NCBI RefSeq assembly: GCF_023898315.1
Contig: NC_064614.1
Span: 75,652,501-75,716,500 of the forward strand
Length of the DNA: 64,000 bases
Direction of reading: 5' to 3'
Origin: Schistocerca nitens
Lineage: Eukaryota; Arthropoda; Insecta; Orthoptera; Acrididae
Shown here: piece after piece, positions 1-10,892 of the stretch
Position numbering within the stretch: position 1 is the first letter of the stretch
Layout: the number at the start of each line of letters is the position of its first letter
Translations under genes and position numbers: made by a program
Notes under the pieces: model-generated
The model's input: only the letters and a program-made list of their open reading frames with translations
What the model was told of the DNA's origin: nothing
Databases searched by the model: none

Positions 1-498
1 ACACTGTTCTGCAGCATATTAAAGTGAGATCAGTAATTTTACGAAGCAAAAGTCTTTTCTGATATACAGTCAAAGACTTAAACATCGCTAATTTCCAGAA
101 AAAAATGCTACGAGGCCAGAGCCATTCATGCTGACGTGCAGAAGGCTTTCAGTGGGAGTCATAACTACCTTTAATTGAAAACATCGTTGTAAGAAACAAT
201 TTTACTTATATATTGGTGACAGATCTAGGATTTTCTTTTAATTCTCATTTCTCTTGAACTAAAATGACTGGTCGTTAACATGTACAAAGCACATTCGATA
301 CTTAGAATGTTACGGCAGCAGTTGCCTTGTGATATTTTTACCACAAGTTTCGGGACTTCATTATCCTGTTTTCAAGTGTTATAAAACTATAAAACCAAGC
401 AATAAATCGCAATGCTACATTTACTGACAACAATATAAAAATATTTATTTCAGAAGCTGCGACATCGTCGCGAAAAACCAGTAACCCATATATGTAAT
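1..498. other. unassigned AT-rich DNA
   Basis: I see no gene, RNA or known repeat here. Short ORFs are absent and base composition is AT-rich. Confidence 0.4.
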
Positions 499-705
499 AA
501 GTTTCCTTTAATTTACGTCTATGGTCACAAACATTTTGTTAACAGATTGTCGGTTTCGGTCTTTAATGACCATCATCAGATCTGTTTCATAAATACATTA
601 GAACTTTGTTTTTATGAAACAGATCTGATGATCGTCATTAAAGACCGAAACCGGTAATCTGTTAACAAAAAGTTTGTGACCATAGACGTAAATTAAAGGA
701 AACTT
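499..705. repeat. long inverted repeat (hairpin MITE-like)
   Basis: Two arms of about 95 bp (499-593 and 611-705) are reverse complements with very few mismatches and enclose a 17-base loop. Each arm contains the palindrome AGATCT and a GACCGAAACC motif. There is no coding content. This could be a fold-back or MITE-type non-autonomous element. Flanks are AT-rich and a target duplication is not clear. Confidence 0.8.
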
Positions 706-1234
706 AATATTTACTTCGTCCTGTAGTGAAATACAATTTAACTGTCGTAAGCCATTATTCATTGTCAGAAATAAGATCTAGCAGCAAACATGCATTGTCG
801 AACATAAAACTTTTCCTAGAACATTTCATGTTGGCGTGTTATACTTTCAAAACACAGTTGTAAACTAAAGGCAGCCGTTTCAGCAATCAAAGATAGTGCT
901 TTCCTGCAACGACTGTGTCACAAACCACAACTATGTTATGGCCTATCATCTATGAAAATTAAAAGTTCCGTCCTAGAAAATTCAAAACACCAATACTACA
1001 CCTATGTTGAAGCATGTGCATACATACAGAATGACCGACAGAAAACATCAAACCTAACGCCGCTAATTCGAAAAAGGGTTGCCTGCTTCCCAAGGAGGAC
1101 ATCGCTAAAGCGGTCCCAGAATTGCCCCTCGGATACTTGACACTTCTGTCTTTTCATTTAACACACTGACGTATTTATTTCTTAGCGCGCGGAACATTTT
1201 CCCTAAGTCTGTTACCAACCATACTTTCTCCTCA
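706..1234. other. unassigned DNA
   Basis: No recognisable element. A short plus-strand ORF (952-1140) has no features that I recognise and is probably chance. Confidence 0.35.
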
Positions 1235-2085
1235 AATTGCAATACGCTCATACAGATTTAGTTAACATAAACAGTAGCCCAATCAATCCATTCTGTGAGG
1301 TGATATGTTTCATCTTGTTTCGGAAGCATTTCTCAACAAAGATTGTGAGGGACAGCACTTGATAGCACAACTTCCACTTACTCGAAAACCTTGGTATTCG
1401 GGAAGGCTGACTTCGATGTAGAGTTAATCTGGTCAGTAATATTCTCTCGAATACCTTATAGATGGTACACATCACAGACAGCGGTCTCAAATACTTGTCA
1501 CTGCGACGACTTTCGCTTCTTACCAGATCTTAGGAAGACTGTGCGGCTGGTCCCAGTGGAGGTTCAAGTCCTCCATCGGGCATGGGTGTGTGTGTTTGTC
1601 CTGAGGATAATTTAGGTTAAGTAGTGTGTAAGCTTAGGGACTGATGACCTTAGCAGTTATGTCCCATAAGATTTCACACACATCTGAACATTCCTTAGGA
1701 AGAAGGCCCATTCTGATGCATTTCGCGCAGGGTTCGGGGAACCATCCCTTAAATTCTAAGTTCCTTCAAGAGTTTTGGTAGGATCTCATCAAGTCCACCC
1801 GCTTATCTTAGCTCCGAAGCCTGGGTAATCTCTTCTCTTCCTTTCATAATCTCCACGTTGGTTGAATTATTAAGCAACATAGTAGTCTGTTTTACGTAAA
1901 ATTTCTTTCTTTTCAGCAGTCTTTAGTTGGAGTTTGGAGGTCTGTTCCAGGACGCTCGCAATATCAGAAGGACTAGAGCCAAGAGACGATATGTGAGGCG
2001 CTATTGCACCACTTGATTTCCGCAGCAGATCCCAGTACTTCCCGCCCGAGTGGGTAAAATCTAGGTCATCCATTGCCTCTTTTCA
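1235..2085 (-). mobile_element. degenerate LINE reverse-transcriptase fragment
   Basis: Minus-strand reading gives pieces of a non-LTR reverse transcriptase broken by stops and frameshifts. The 1870-2073 piece (containing DFTHSGGKYWDLLRK) resembles the linker between endonuclease and RT. Sequence near 1790 encodes a degraded AGGLDEILPKLLKEL block, and 1248-1490 contains RPLSVMCTIYKVFERILLTRL followed by LSLTIFVEKCF, which are typical RT domain 1-2 motifs. The order is collinear with an I/Jockey-like LINE. It is split by a SINE at 1539-1693. It cannot encode a functional protein. The clade assignment is tentative. Confidence 0.7.
1539..1693 (+). mobile_element. 5'-truncated tRNA-derived SINE (CACACA-tail variant)
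   Basis: Contains the B-box-like segment GGTTCAAGTCC, the GATGACC body motif and the tail TAAGATTTCACACACAT. It is flanked by an exact 10-bp duplication, CTTAGGAAGA (1529-1538 and 1694-1703), showing insertion into the older LINE remnant. The tail differs from the commoner CAGAGCCATTTGAACC tail elsewhere in the window, so this is a distinct subfamily. Confidence 0.85.
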
Positions 2086-2838
2086 TCCGCTCCAATGTTA
2101 CTCTTTCACAGTATTGGCCGCTGTATCGCAGTCTTGTCATTTCTGCTCCCTCTAAATTGCTTGATTACTGTTTCGCACTCTTTCGTGTATTAGGGCCGCT
2201 TTGTATACCGTGTATGCGAATCGTTTGTAATTCTCAGGTTCCGGCAGTATCAGATTCATTTACTTCTCACTGTAGGATTAACATTTATTCATGTCACTTT
2301 TGCTGTGATTGTGAAGTTTTTTATAACTGGCAGTGATAGTCCGATCTCTACAATTACCGGGCAGCGGTGGCTCCGTGGGTATGCCTCGAGGACTCTTCTT
2401 GTTGAGGCAGCAGTAACTCCTGTGTAGTTTCAAATAGATCGTCAGTGACGAATTAAGGCACTGTCCTTTAGGATCCTTTTAAGAACGTATTATTGCGTCA
2501 TGTTAGATGGCTGAAAGTGGTAAACTGTTCGTTGTACACTCGTTGGCAGTCCATGCTGATGCACCAAAAGATCTGGCTACTTCATTCACTGTGCAGTCAT
2601 CGACACGTCCAAACTTGATAACAATTTTCTACCGCTCAGTTTCCAGATCCAGTAGCCGACTGCCTCATACACCACACTACACCAGCATGACTTCCTTCAG
2701 CGGTGGAGGCTCACATGACAGTTAACGCGCAAGTTCGATAGCATCTACAGCGCTCAAAAGCTACCAATATGACTCGTTTTATGTTTTATGAGCGTGTCTT
2801 CTGACGTTTATTCTGCATATTTGAGTGCGTTCAAACTA
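2086..2838. other. unassigned DNA
   Basis: No supported gene or repeat. Two ORFs of 72-87 codons (2073-2336, 2507-2725) show no motif that I recognise. Confidence 0.35.
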
Positions 2839-4060
2839 CGAGGGAAGTAACACATTTTTTTCCTGAAAGCATCTTGGTTTTATTTAGGATTCCTATACAC
2901 CTGTATTATTCTGCACTTTTGTCTATAGAACACCATTTTTCAATATAATCTCCTTTCAGTGTGACGGCCTTACGCTTCAATGTGACTGCCTTATGGCATC
3001 TTATTTGTAGGGTCTGTATGCACGCATGATACCACTCTATTGGATGACGTCGGAGGCAACGTATTGTTGCATCAATAACCTCTTCGTCATCCACATACTG
3101 CTCCCCGCGGAGCTAATAATTCATTGCACTAATCGGATGGAAGTCGGAAGGTGCGAGATCCGGGATGTAGGATGGGCGAAGAAGAACAGTCCAATGACTT
3201 TTCCTGTGCTTCTGTCGGGTTCGCAGACTTGAGTATTGTGTGAAGCCTTGCATTGGCATGGAGATGGAGAAATTCGTTTGCATTTTTGTGCCAACCAACA
3301 CGAGGAAATCCTTTCTTCAGTACCCTCGGAGGGGCACAATACACTTCATAGTTGATCGTTGCAGCATGACTGAGGATATAAAACAGAATAACCCCTTCAT
3401 AGTCATAGAAGACCGTCACCATGACTTTTCCGACTGAGGGAGCGGCATTGAACTTTATATTCGGAGAAGAGGCCACTCTGTGGATCACCTTTTGTTTCCA
3501 GGACGAAATGAGGAACCTTTGTTTCATCGCCTTTGACGGCTTTCGACATATGACGATAATCCTCATAAAGCGCTAGCAGTACCGCACACATGACCCTCCG
3601 TTGGAGGTGTTTGATTGTGATCCGTCGATCAGCTGGAGTGAGTGTGTCCACACGTAACGAAACTGTAGGAGTCAGAGCTGTGTGCGGCCTATCGGCACGC
3701 GTGGATTGGACAGGTTTATTTTGATGGTGACAGACACCTCGCCCAGCGACTTACAGTACTTTCGTTCACTGCCAGGTCTCAGCAGATAGTCTGCAAGTGT
3801 CTATGAATATCTGCAATGTTCTGGTTTCCTACCTCCATCCACCCCCCACCCCCCCCCCAAAAAAAAAAAAAAGAGATCAATGACGGGTCTCCGCTGGGAA
3901 CGTACCTCCGCTACAAACGCCATTCGGAGGGCTACGGAATTTCATGAAAATGTAGGGGCTGAAGCCAGAATATTCCACATGTCTCACAACAAAATCTGCA
4001 CTTTTCAACTGAAACTGGCAGAGATATGAAAGTGTTTCATTACTTATTTAACGCCCCTCG
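2839..4060 (-). mobile_element. decayed mariner-family transposon
   Basis: The ends read CGAGGG and CCCCTCG, each with an adjacent TA as expected for a mariner target duplication. Minus-strand fragments are recognisable: a VGKVMVTVFYDYEGVIL block, a DNARPH-like block, PDLAPSDFH carrying the last catalytic Asp, and a C-terminal KGDYIEKW. The frames are broken by many indels, so it is a pseudogene. A C-run followed by an A-run (about 3842-3872) lies inside it. At about 1.22 kb it is close to mariner length. Confidence 0.8.
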
Positions 4061-4344
4061 TATATTTCTCTGCCCTAAATATTGGCACTTCCGGCACAAA
4101 TTGGAATAGGTAGATTTGCTTCAATGTTGCATCCATGTAAGTTATGCCCGCTCCTTGATCAAATTAAGATCCCTGAATGTGTTGGAATTGTTGTGCATTC
4201 CTCGTAAGGTTTTATATAATGTTTATGTAGTTCAGCAAAGTATGCCATTACAAATTATGATATACTATCCTTACATTAAGTCTGATAGTAATGTCTGTAA
4301 CGGTAGAAAATTATTTACGATTAGGTACATAATGTCAGAAAGCG

Positions 4345-4500
4345 ACGTCGTGCAGTAGTAAACCAATGGACTCGTATTAAACAGGCCATCGAGGTTTAGA
4401 TTTGATGTCATTTCTCTAAAGTCAATATTGGGATGGTTGCCTCTGCAATGGACTGACCGATTTTCTTCCCTATTGTTCCCAAATCAGTGCGTGTTCCCCA
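4345..4500 (+). mobile_element. degenerate tRNA-derived SINE (family D)
   Basis: Contains a decayed GTCGTGCAGTAG head, GACTCGTATT, a GGGATGGTTGCC body and a GATTTTCTTCCC segment. These align by eye to the same family as the clearer copy at 16535-16795, read on the opposite strand. It is heavily mutated and the boundaries are approximate. Confidence 0.55.
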
Positions 4501-4504
4501 ACGT

Positions 4505-5660
4505 GGTGAGTTGGTGTTAGTCAAGAATGCCTTTAAGGCGACAAAGACGCCGTTATCAACACATCACTGAGTTTGAACGGGGTCATGTATTAGGGCTACG
4601 AGAAGAAGAGTATTGCTTCTGCGATACTGCAGAAGAAATTGGCATAAATGTAGCAACTGTACACGAATGTTGGCAGCGGTGGTCACGAGAACGTACGGTC
4701 CCAAGAATACCAGGCTCGTGGAAGGGTAGACCACTGTGTTCGGTGTATGGCTCCGGCGCATCGTACTGCATCTGCAGCAACAATTTGACTAGCAGTTGGC
4801 ACGGCAGTGGGACGACGAATTGTTACAAATCGTTACGTCAAGGACAGCTCCGAGCCAGACGCTCTGCAGCGTGCATTTCTTTGACCCAAAACCACCGCCA
4901 TTTGCGACACCTGTGGTGTCAAGCGACAGCTCATTGGAGGGCAGGGTGGAGGTCTGTTGTGTCTTCTGATGAAATATGGCTCTGCCTCGGTGACAGTGAT
5001 GGCCATGTGATGGCTAGGAGGAGGTCAGTTGAAGGTCAGAAGCCAAACTGTCTGCGTCCTAGGCACACTGAACCTACACATGGGTTTATGGTAAGGGGTG
5101 CGATTTCTAATGGTAGAAGAATCATTCTAGTGGTTAGCCCAAGCACCCTGACTGCAAGTGTGTGCGTCAGTCTGGTGATTCGACCTGTTGTGCTTCTATT
5201 GACGAACAGCATTTTAAGGGGTGTTTTCCAATAGGACAACGCTAGCACATATCGCTGTTGTCACCGAACATACTCTACAGGCCGTCGACATGTTTCCCTA
5301 GCCTGCTCGATCACCAGAACTGTTTCCAATCGAACACATATGAGACGTCATCGGACAACTCCAGCGTCATCTACAAACAGCATTAACCAACTGCAACAGG
5401 CACATAACTCCATAACACAAAGACATTCGGCACCTGTACAGTACAATGAATGCACGTTTGGGAGGTTGCACTGAACATTCTGCAGCAACATACCTTATTA
5501 ATGTATCAGCATTTCACATTTTCACTGGTTTATCTCGCGCTTACATTAACCTATGAACTTGTGTTGTTAATCACTGAAATATATTACCAGACAATTGTAT
5601 TGATGGTATTCCATTACTCTACAGTAATTATTTGTTGGTGCTGCGATTTTTTCATCAGTG
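4505..5660 (+). mobile_element. degenerate Tc1-like transposon
   Basis: Plus-strand transposase remnants begin at 4527. The right end, with TTTTTTCATCAGTG finishing near 5660, looks like a Tc1 inverted terminus. A matching left terminus is not seen, so the left side is probably truncated. The tail region after 5234 still encodes decayed QDNA and ARSPELFPIEH-like segments (about 5225-5345) in shifted frames. It is non-autonomous. Confidence 0.7.
4527..5234 (+). pseudogene. Tc1-like transposase, frameshifted
   Basis: Predicted to have been a DDE transposase of the IS630-Tc1-mariner superfamily, acting in the nucleus on its own inverted repeats. The N-terminal helix-turn-helix region is legible (EFERGHVLGLREE about residues 15-27, IGINVATVHECWQRW about 38-52). 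An SSDEIWLCLGD block (about 148-158) carries the first catalytic Asp. Frame shifts remove the middle and the QDNA and terminal E motifs fall in other frames downstream. The start is the first Met before the basic segment PLRRQRRR. The 235-residue ORF is short of the roughly 340 residues usual for the family. It is broken. Confidence 0.75.
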
Positions 5661-5859
5661 CACTTCAAGCTTACTTTCTTTTATTTCAAAATATTCCTGT
5701 TTTATTGGTGGGTGATCCTCCATTATTAGCCAGTACCGGCTTGATATGCATTGTATACGTAGATTGTGGCCTACTGTAGCAAGATGTGTATAAAATTAAA
5801 GGGAGAAAGGCAGCGTTGGCAGACACACCACTTTTCCCGAATAGCATCAAAAAATACTC

Positions 5860-5973
5860 TTAATGAACTTAACTTCGGCACAGAAAGACGTGAGATGTGC
5901 AGGTAAAAATTTCTTTGAGAATCTTTTTACCTGCACATCTCACGTCTTTCTGTGCCGAAGTTAAGTTCGTTAA
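5860..5973. repeat. near-perfect inverted repeat
   Basis: 50-bp arms (5860-5909, 5924-5973) are complementary except for one T/C difference, around a 14-base loop. It begins TTAATGAACTTAAC and ends with the complement. No ORF. It could form a long hairpin RNA or be a short fold-back element. Confidence 0.85.
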
Positions 5974-6519
5974 GCAGACGATATATTCTTTCATGTTAGA
6001 GAAATCGTAAAAGCGCCCATAGCTCTTAGGGTACGCAATTTAGAATCCGTGTTTGCTGGACTTGTTTTCTTGTTTTGTCGATGCTACCTCCTTTGAAAAT
6101 ATGGAAAGGAAACAGCTTGCAGTAGAGGACTGTCAGAACTATCAGAACGATTTTCGCTTATATCTTCCGACTCGTTCGTTTCCGGACCAGGGATCTCTAT
6201 CGCAGATTGATACATTTACCCCATTTACCATAAATTTTTGTAACGCCATCACGGAATCACTTTGTATATGATACGGCACATATGATGTAACACTTTGGGA
6301 CATGAGAGCTCGACATAACACTGCAATAGCGGATTCCGGTCATCCCTCAACTGTAGTACATTTCCCAAAAAGTTCTTGGTTTACTTGCCGTGTCAAATTC
6401 GAATAAAATTCCAAGCTTTAGATGATTACCTCAATCAACGATGATAAATTCAATTATCGAAAGTTTGTGACTGTATCCGAATTTTATGCGCACGTAAAGC
6501 GACAACTTTCTATGTAAGA
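5974..6519. other. unassigned DNA
   Basis: No recognisable element. One 72-codon ORF (6053-6271) has no features that I recognise. Confidence 0.35.
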
Positions 6520-6736
6520 TTCAAAATGGTTCGATTGGCTCTGAGCACTATGGGACTTAACATCTATGGTCATCAGTCCCCTAGAACTTAGAGCTACTTA
6601 AACCTAACTAACCTAAGGACATCACACAACACCCAGCCATCACGAGGCAGAGAAAATCCCTGACCCGCCGGGAATCGAACCCGGGAACCCGGGCGTGGGA
6701 AGCGAGAACGCTACCACACGACCACGAGATGCGGGC
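6520..6736 (-). mobile_element. tRNA-derived SINE with Gly-like head (family B)
   Basis: On the minus strand it has an A-box-like GTGGTCGTGTGGTAG, an anticodon-arm-like CTCGCTTCCCACGC resembling tRNA-Gly, and the B-box GGTTCGATTCCCGG. The body and CAGAGCCA tail are the same as in family A. An 11-bp duplication, TCTATGTAAGA, flanks it exactly (6509-6519, 6737-6747). The tRNA source is inferred from the anticodon arm only. Confidence 0.9.
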
Positions 6737-8044
6737 TCTATGTAAGAAAAACTGCGTAACAATTCTTGTAAAATATTTCAATATTAACAACAACAAGCCT
6801 TATATTATTTCACCAGTCTTTACAGGTGCTTTCAAATAAGTTAAAAATGATTCCATTCCATGTAAACAACATTCTTTACCTAATATCTCTGTTAACAGGC
6901 GAGTTTGGGCTGTTCACCATGTAACAAAAGGCCGCATCGTTTCCTGAAAACCTCTTTTCGATATCGGGAACAACAAAATAATCGAAGTTTACATCTTCAG
7001 CGACTCACCCAATATGTTTATGCCATCTGTAAACACGAAATAGATACCTGCTGAAAGTACAGTAGTTGCTCGACACTCCTGCATTCAATTAGTGCCTATG
7101 ATACCTTCCTCTTCATTTACATTTCAGCATCTTCCCGGACATTATGGTAATCATGTGTTTGTGGATCATACCTGAAAGCACCGAGAGTACCCAGTTCGTT
7201 CCATTATCTCAGCTATCCATTCAGAATGTGATTGGAGTGGTCTGATGGTCGTAGGGACGGAGTGATTATCATCTTCAAATTTTGGCAGCGAAACAGCTGA
7301 CTACCGTAGAGACTAGCTTTTTACAAATGTTCCGCCGTAGTCAGATGATAAGTACCACCGCTAATATGAAAGAGAAAAAAAAATTCTAATCTATATGAAT
7401 GCATTACAGAGTCGTATACGTCGTAAGCTGAAACTAGGGAACACATTAAGTATTCGTTTCGACAAATGACGTCTACGAAAATTTACTTCCAGATTTCTAA
7501 CAGGGCATTTGAGTAACTTTTCCTCTGCACAGAATTTAAACTGTTACCTCTATCGTTCTCTTCGGGTTCTTTGATGAGTTATTTGCGGTGACACACGGTG
7601 GTACAGTTGTTTTGAGCTACTGCGCCACTTCATTGCAATCTCTCCTCTGTCTTTAAAACTAGCCGCTCAACATGCCTACGTAAGGTTTCCTAAATATCTC
7701 CGTGTTACGTATGGGTTACCGTAATGTAATTTGCTTAGGATCCACAGACCATTTCCGACTTGGATCCCTATGTCCGGCTGATTTTGATTCATTAACGTAC
7801 CTCTATTTAGCTGTTTATTGATCGTGTCTGACAAAGAATGTTCCGTTTCATGTTCCGCGATGCTTAGCTGTTATGACTTAGTGAGCACAATTTTCTCTGT
7901 TTTACGTGTGTTTAAGAGTTCCTTAAAACTTTTTCATAGCAGTGGATTTTTTGAGGCCTTTTACTCTTTCGTGATTCTTTGTCACGCAGTTGACACTTGA
8001 CGACGCGATTTCAGTGCCATGAAACCGGTTGCGATCCGATAATA
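6737..8044. other. unassigned AT-rich DNA
   Basis: Roughly 1.3 kb with no gene or repeat that I can name. The only ORF of note (7818-8000, 60 codons) lacks recognisable motifs. Confidence 0.35.
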
Positions 8045-9157
8045 CAATGAAGTGACAAATGTCATGGTATAGCAATATGCAAATATACGCATGGCGGTAT
8101 TATCACGTACAGGGCAACGCATCGGCGAAGTTATAATTTGTACTCAGATGATTCATGTGAGAAGGTTTCCGACGTGATTATGGCCGCACGGCGTGAATTA
8201 ACAGACTTTGAACGCCGAATGACAGCTGGAGTTAGACAAATGGGATATTCAGTTCCGGAAATCGTCATGGAATTCAATATTCTGAGACCCACAGTCTAAA
8301 GTGTGTGCCAAGAATACCAAATTTCTTCATTATGTCGAACCAAAAACAACGATGGCCTTCACTTAACAACAGACCAGCGGCGACTGCGTACAGTTGTCAA
8401 TGCTGACAGTCAAGCAACACTACGTGAAGTAACCTCAGAAATCAATATAGGACGTACAACGAACGTATCCGATGGGACACTGTGGCGATTTGGCGTTAGT
8501 GAACTACGGCAGCAGACGACCGAGTGCCTTTCCTAACTACATCGTCTGTAGCGCCTCTCCTGGGCTCGTGACACTAGCGGTTGGACGCTAGACGATTGGG
8601 AAACCATGGCTTGCTCAGATGATTCCCGATTTAAATTATGAGATCTTAGGTCTGGTGAAGACCCCATGAAGTCATGGATACAAGTTGCCAGCAAGGCAGT
8701 GTGCAAGCTAGTCGTGACTCGGTAATGGTGCGACGATAATTTCAAGGAATGGGCTGGGCCCCTGGTCCATATGAACCGATAATTGACCTAAATGGCAATA
8801 TTCCACTACTTGGCACCATTTGCAGCCATTCATGGACGTCGTGTTCCGAAACAAAGATGGGATTTGCATGGATGACAATGCCCCTTGGCAGCACATTGTG
8901 GACTATGCGAGTGTATGATTTGGCCACTTAGATGGCCAGACTTAATCCCATAGAACATTTATAGGACGTAATCGAGACGTCAGTTCACAGTTGTGGACGG
9001 CTATAGAGGCAGCATGGCTCAAATTTTCTGCAAATGACATCCCACGACATCCAACGATCTGACAACTTCATGCCACGTGCAGTTGCTGCACTATGCGGGG
9101 TAAAACGAGGTCCTGCGCGATATTAGAAGGTATCCCAGGACTTTCGCCGAGTCAGTG
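8045..9157 (+). mobile_element. internally deleted Tc1-like transposon
   Basis: TA-flanked ends are inverted and similar: left CAATGAAGTGACAAATGTCA, right (reverse complement) CACTGACTCGGCGAAAGTCC. From about 8180 the plus strand encodes a transposase N-terminus (MAARRELTDFERRMTAG), then a stop, then 8303-8536 with a second DNA-binding-like stretch. A SDDSRF-like first catalytic block lies near 8610, DDNAPW near 8870 and a PIEH-like end near 8950. Several frameshifts and deletions leave 1.11 kb. It is non-functional. Confidence 0.85.
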
Positions 9158-9573
9158 TAATAAGATAAAACAGAGATGAATCAGCTTCTTTATCCGCAAC
9201 ATGTTTTGTCTATTTGTGGTTACCGTGTTTACAAGATTTTCTGCAACAATGCGCGAAGTGATAGCAAAAGGGCCTCCTTTCGACTTTTAAATAATAGCAA
9301 AGCCTTAGTCAGAATTAGAGCACATATTTAGTTTAATCAGTTGATCTCAAAAGTAGATGCATTCCGAATTGTGTGAAACCCTTGTTCTACCAGCGACTGA
9401 CTATGCGTAACACCATCTTAATGAATTTATGTCATATTATGTCAAAATAAGACAACTGTATGTGAAGTAGGGTCACATACATAGATCAAGATTACAAGCT
9501 ATGTGTCTTCAACTTTAAGACGTTGAAGTGTGGAGATTTTTGTCTCAGAGTTGACCAGTTGATTTGGAGACAA
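9158..9573. other. unassigned DNA
   Basis: No gene or repeat recognised between the Tc1-like copy and the mariner. Confidence 0.35.
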
Positions 9574-9575
9574 TA

Positions 9576-10890
9576 CGAGGTGCATTCAAGTTCTAAGGCC
9601 TCCAATTTTTTTTCTAATTAACTACTTACCCGAAATCGATGAAACTGGCATTACTTCTCGACGTAATCGCCCTGCAGACGTACACATTTTTCACAACGCT
9701 GACGCCATGATTCCATGGCAGCGGCGAAGGCTTCTTTAGGAGTCTGTTTTGACCACTGGAAAATCGCTGAGGCAATAGCAGCACGGCTGGTGAATGTGCG
9801 GCCACGGAGAGTGTCTTTCATTGTTGGAAAAAGCCAAAAGTCACTAGGTGCCAGGTCAGGTGAGTAGGGAGCATGAGGAATCACTTCAAAGTTGTTATCA
9901 CGAAGAAACTGTTGCGTAACGTTAGCTCGATGTGCGAGTGCATTGTCTTGGTGAAACAGCACACGCGCAACCCTTCCCGGACGTTTTTGTTGCAGTGCAG
10001 GAAGGAATTTGTTCTTCAAAACTTTTTCGTAGGATGCACCTGTTACCGTAGTGCCCTTTGGAACACAATGGGTAAGGATTACGCCCTCGCTGTCCCAGAA
10101 CATGGACACCATCATTTTTTCAGCACTGGCGGTTACCCGAAATATTTTTGGTGGCGGTGAATCTGAGTGCTTCCATTGAGCTGACTGGCGCTTTGTTTCT
10201 GGATTGAAAAATGGCATCCACATCTCATCCGTTGTCACAACCGACGAAAATAAAGTCCCATTGATGCTGTCGTTGCGCGTCAACATTGCTTGGCAACATG
10301 CCACAAAGGCAGCCATGTGATCGTCCGTCGGCATTCGTGGCACCCACCTGGATGACACTTTTCGCATTTTCAGGTCGTCATGCAGGATTATGTGCACAGA
10401 ACCCACAGAAATGCCAACTCTGGAGGCGATCTGTTCAACAGTCATTCGGCGATCCCCCAAAACAATTCTCTCCACTTTCTCGATCATGTTGTCAGACTGG
10501 CTTGTGTGAGCCCGAGGTTGTTTCGGTTTGTTGTCACAAGATGTTCTGACTTCATTAAACTGTCGCACCCACGAACGCACTTTCGACACATCCATAACTC
10601 CATCACCACATGCCTCCTTCAACTGTCGATGAATTTCAATTGGTTTCACACCACGCGAATTCAGAAAACGAATGATTGCACGCTGTTCAAGTAAGGAATA
10701 CGTCGCCATTTTAAGTATTTAAAACAGTTCTCATTCTCGCCGCTGGCAGTAAAATTCCATCTGCCGTACAGTGCCATCTCTGGGACGTATTGACAATGAA
10801 CGCGGCCTCATTTTAAAACAATGCGCATGTTTCTATCTCTTTCCAGTCTGGAGCAAAAAAATCGGAGGTCTAGAACTTGAATGCACCTCG
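9576..10890 (-). mobile_element. complete mariner transposon
   Basis: 1315 bp, TA duplicated at both sides (9574-9575, 10891-10892). The terminal inverted repeats begin CGAGGTGCATTCAAGTTCTA, match perfectly for 20 bp, and continue similar for about 17 more. It encloses one uninterrupted transposase gene and nothing else, the canonical mariner layout and length. It is the best preserved element in the window and potentially autonomous. Confidence 0.95.
9651..10709 (-). CDS. mariner transposase, intact
   Basis: A 352-residue DDE/D transposase expected to bind the element ends, excise it and insert it at TA in the nucleus. Residues about 1-110 hold the paired helix-turn-helix DNA-binding region (KPIEIHRQLKEA, then MTVEQIASRVGISVGSVHIIL). 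WVPRMPTDDH (122-131) corresponds to the conserved WVPH-L motif. Catalytic Asp residues are D161 (TTDEMW), D255 (HQDNALAH) and D290 (PDLAPSDFW). The last two have 34 residues between them, the DD34D signature. Length is normal for mariner (about 345-355). The start is the first Met, just inside the right terminus, and the stop precedes the left terminus. No frameshift or stop is seen. Activity is inferred, not shown. Confidence 0.95.
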   Translation of the reverse strand: MATYSLLEQRAIIRFLNSRGVKPIEIHRQLKEACGDGVMDVSKVRSWVRQFNEVRTSCDNKPKQPRAHTSQSDNMIEKVERIVLGDRRMTVEQIASRVGISVGSVHIILHDDLKMRKVSSRWVPRMPTDDHMAAFVACCQAMLTRNDSINGTLFSSVVTTDEMWMPFFNPETKRQSAQWKHSDSPPPKIFRVTASAEKMMVSMFWDSEGVILTHCVPKGTTVTGASYEKVLKNKFLPALQQKRPGRVARVLFHQDNALAHRANVTQQFLRDNNFEVIPHAPYSPDLAPSDFWLFPTMKDTLRGRTFTSRAAIASAIFQWSKQTPKEAFAAAMESWRQRCEKCVRLQGDYVEK

Positions 10891-10892
10891 TA

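Noticed and set aside
10286-10694. Plus-strand ORFs of 87-104 codons
   Set aside because: Antisense shadows of the intact mariner transposase.
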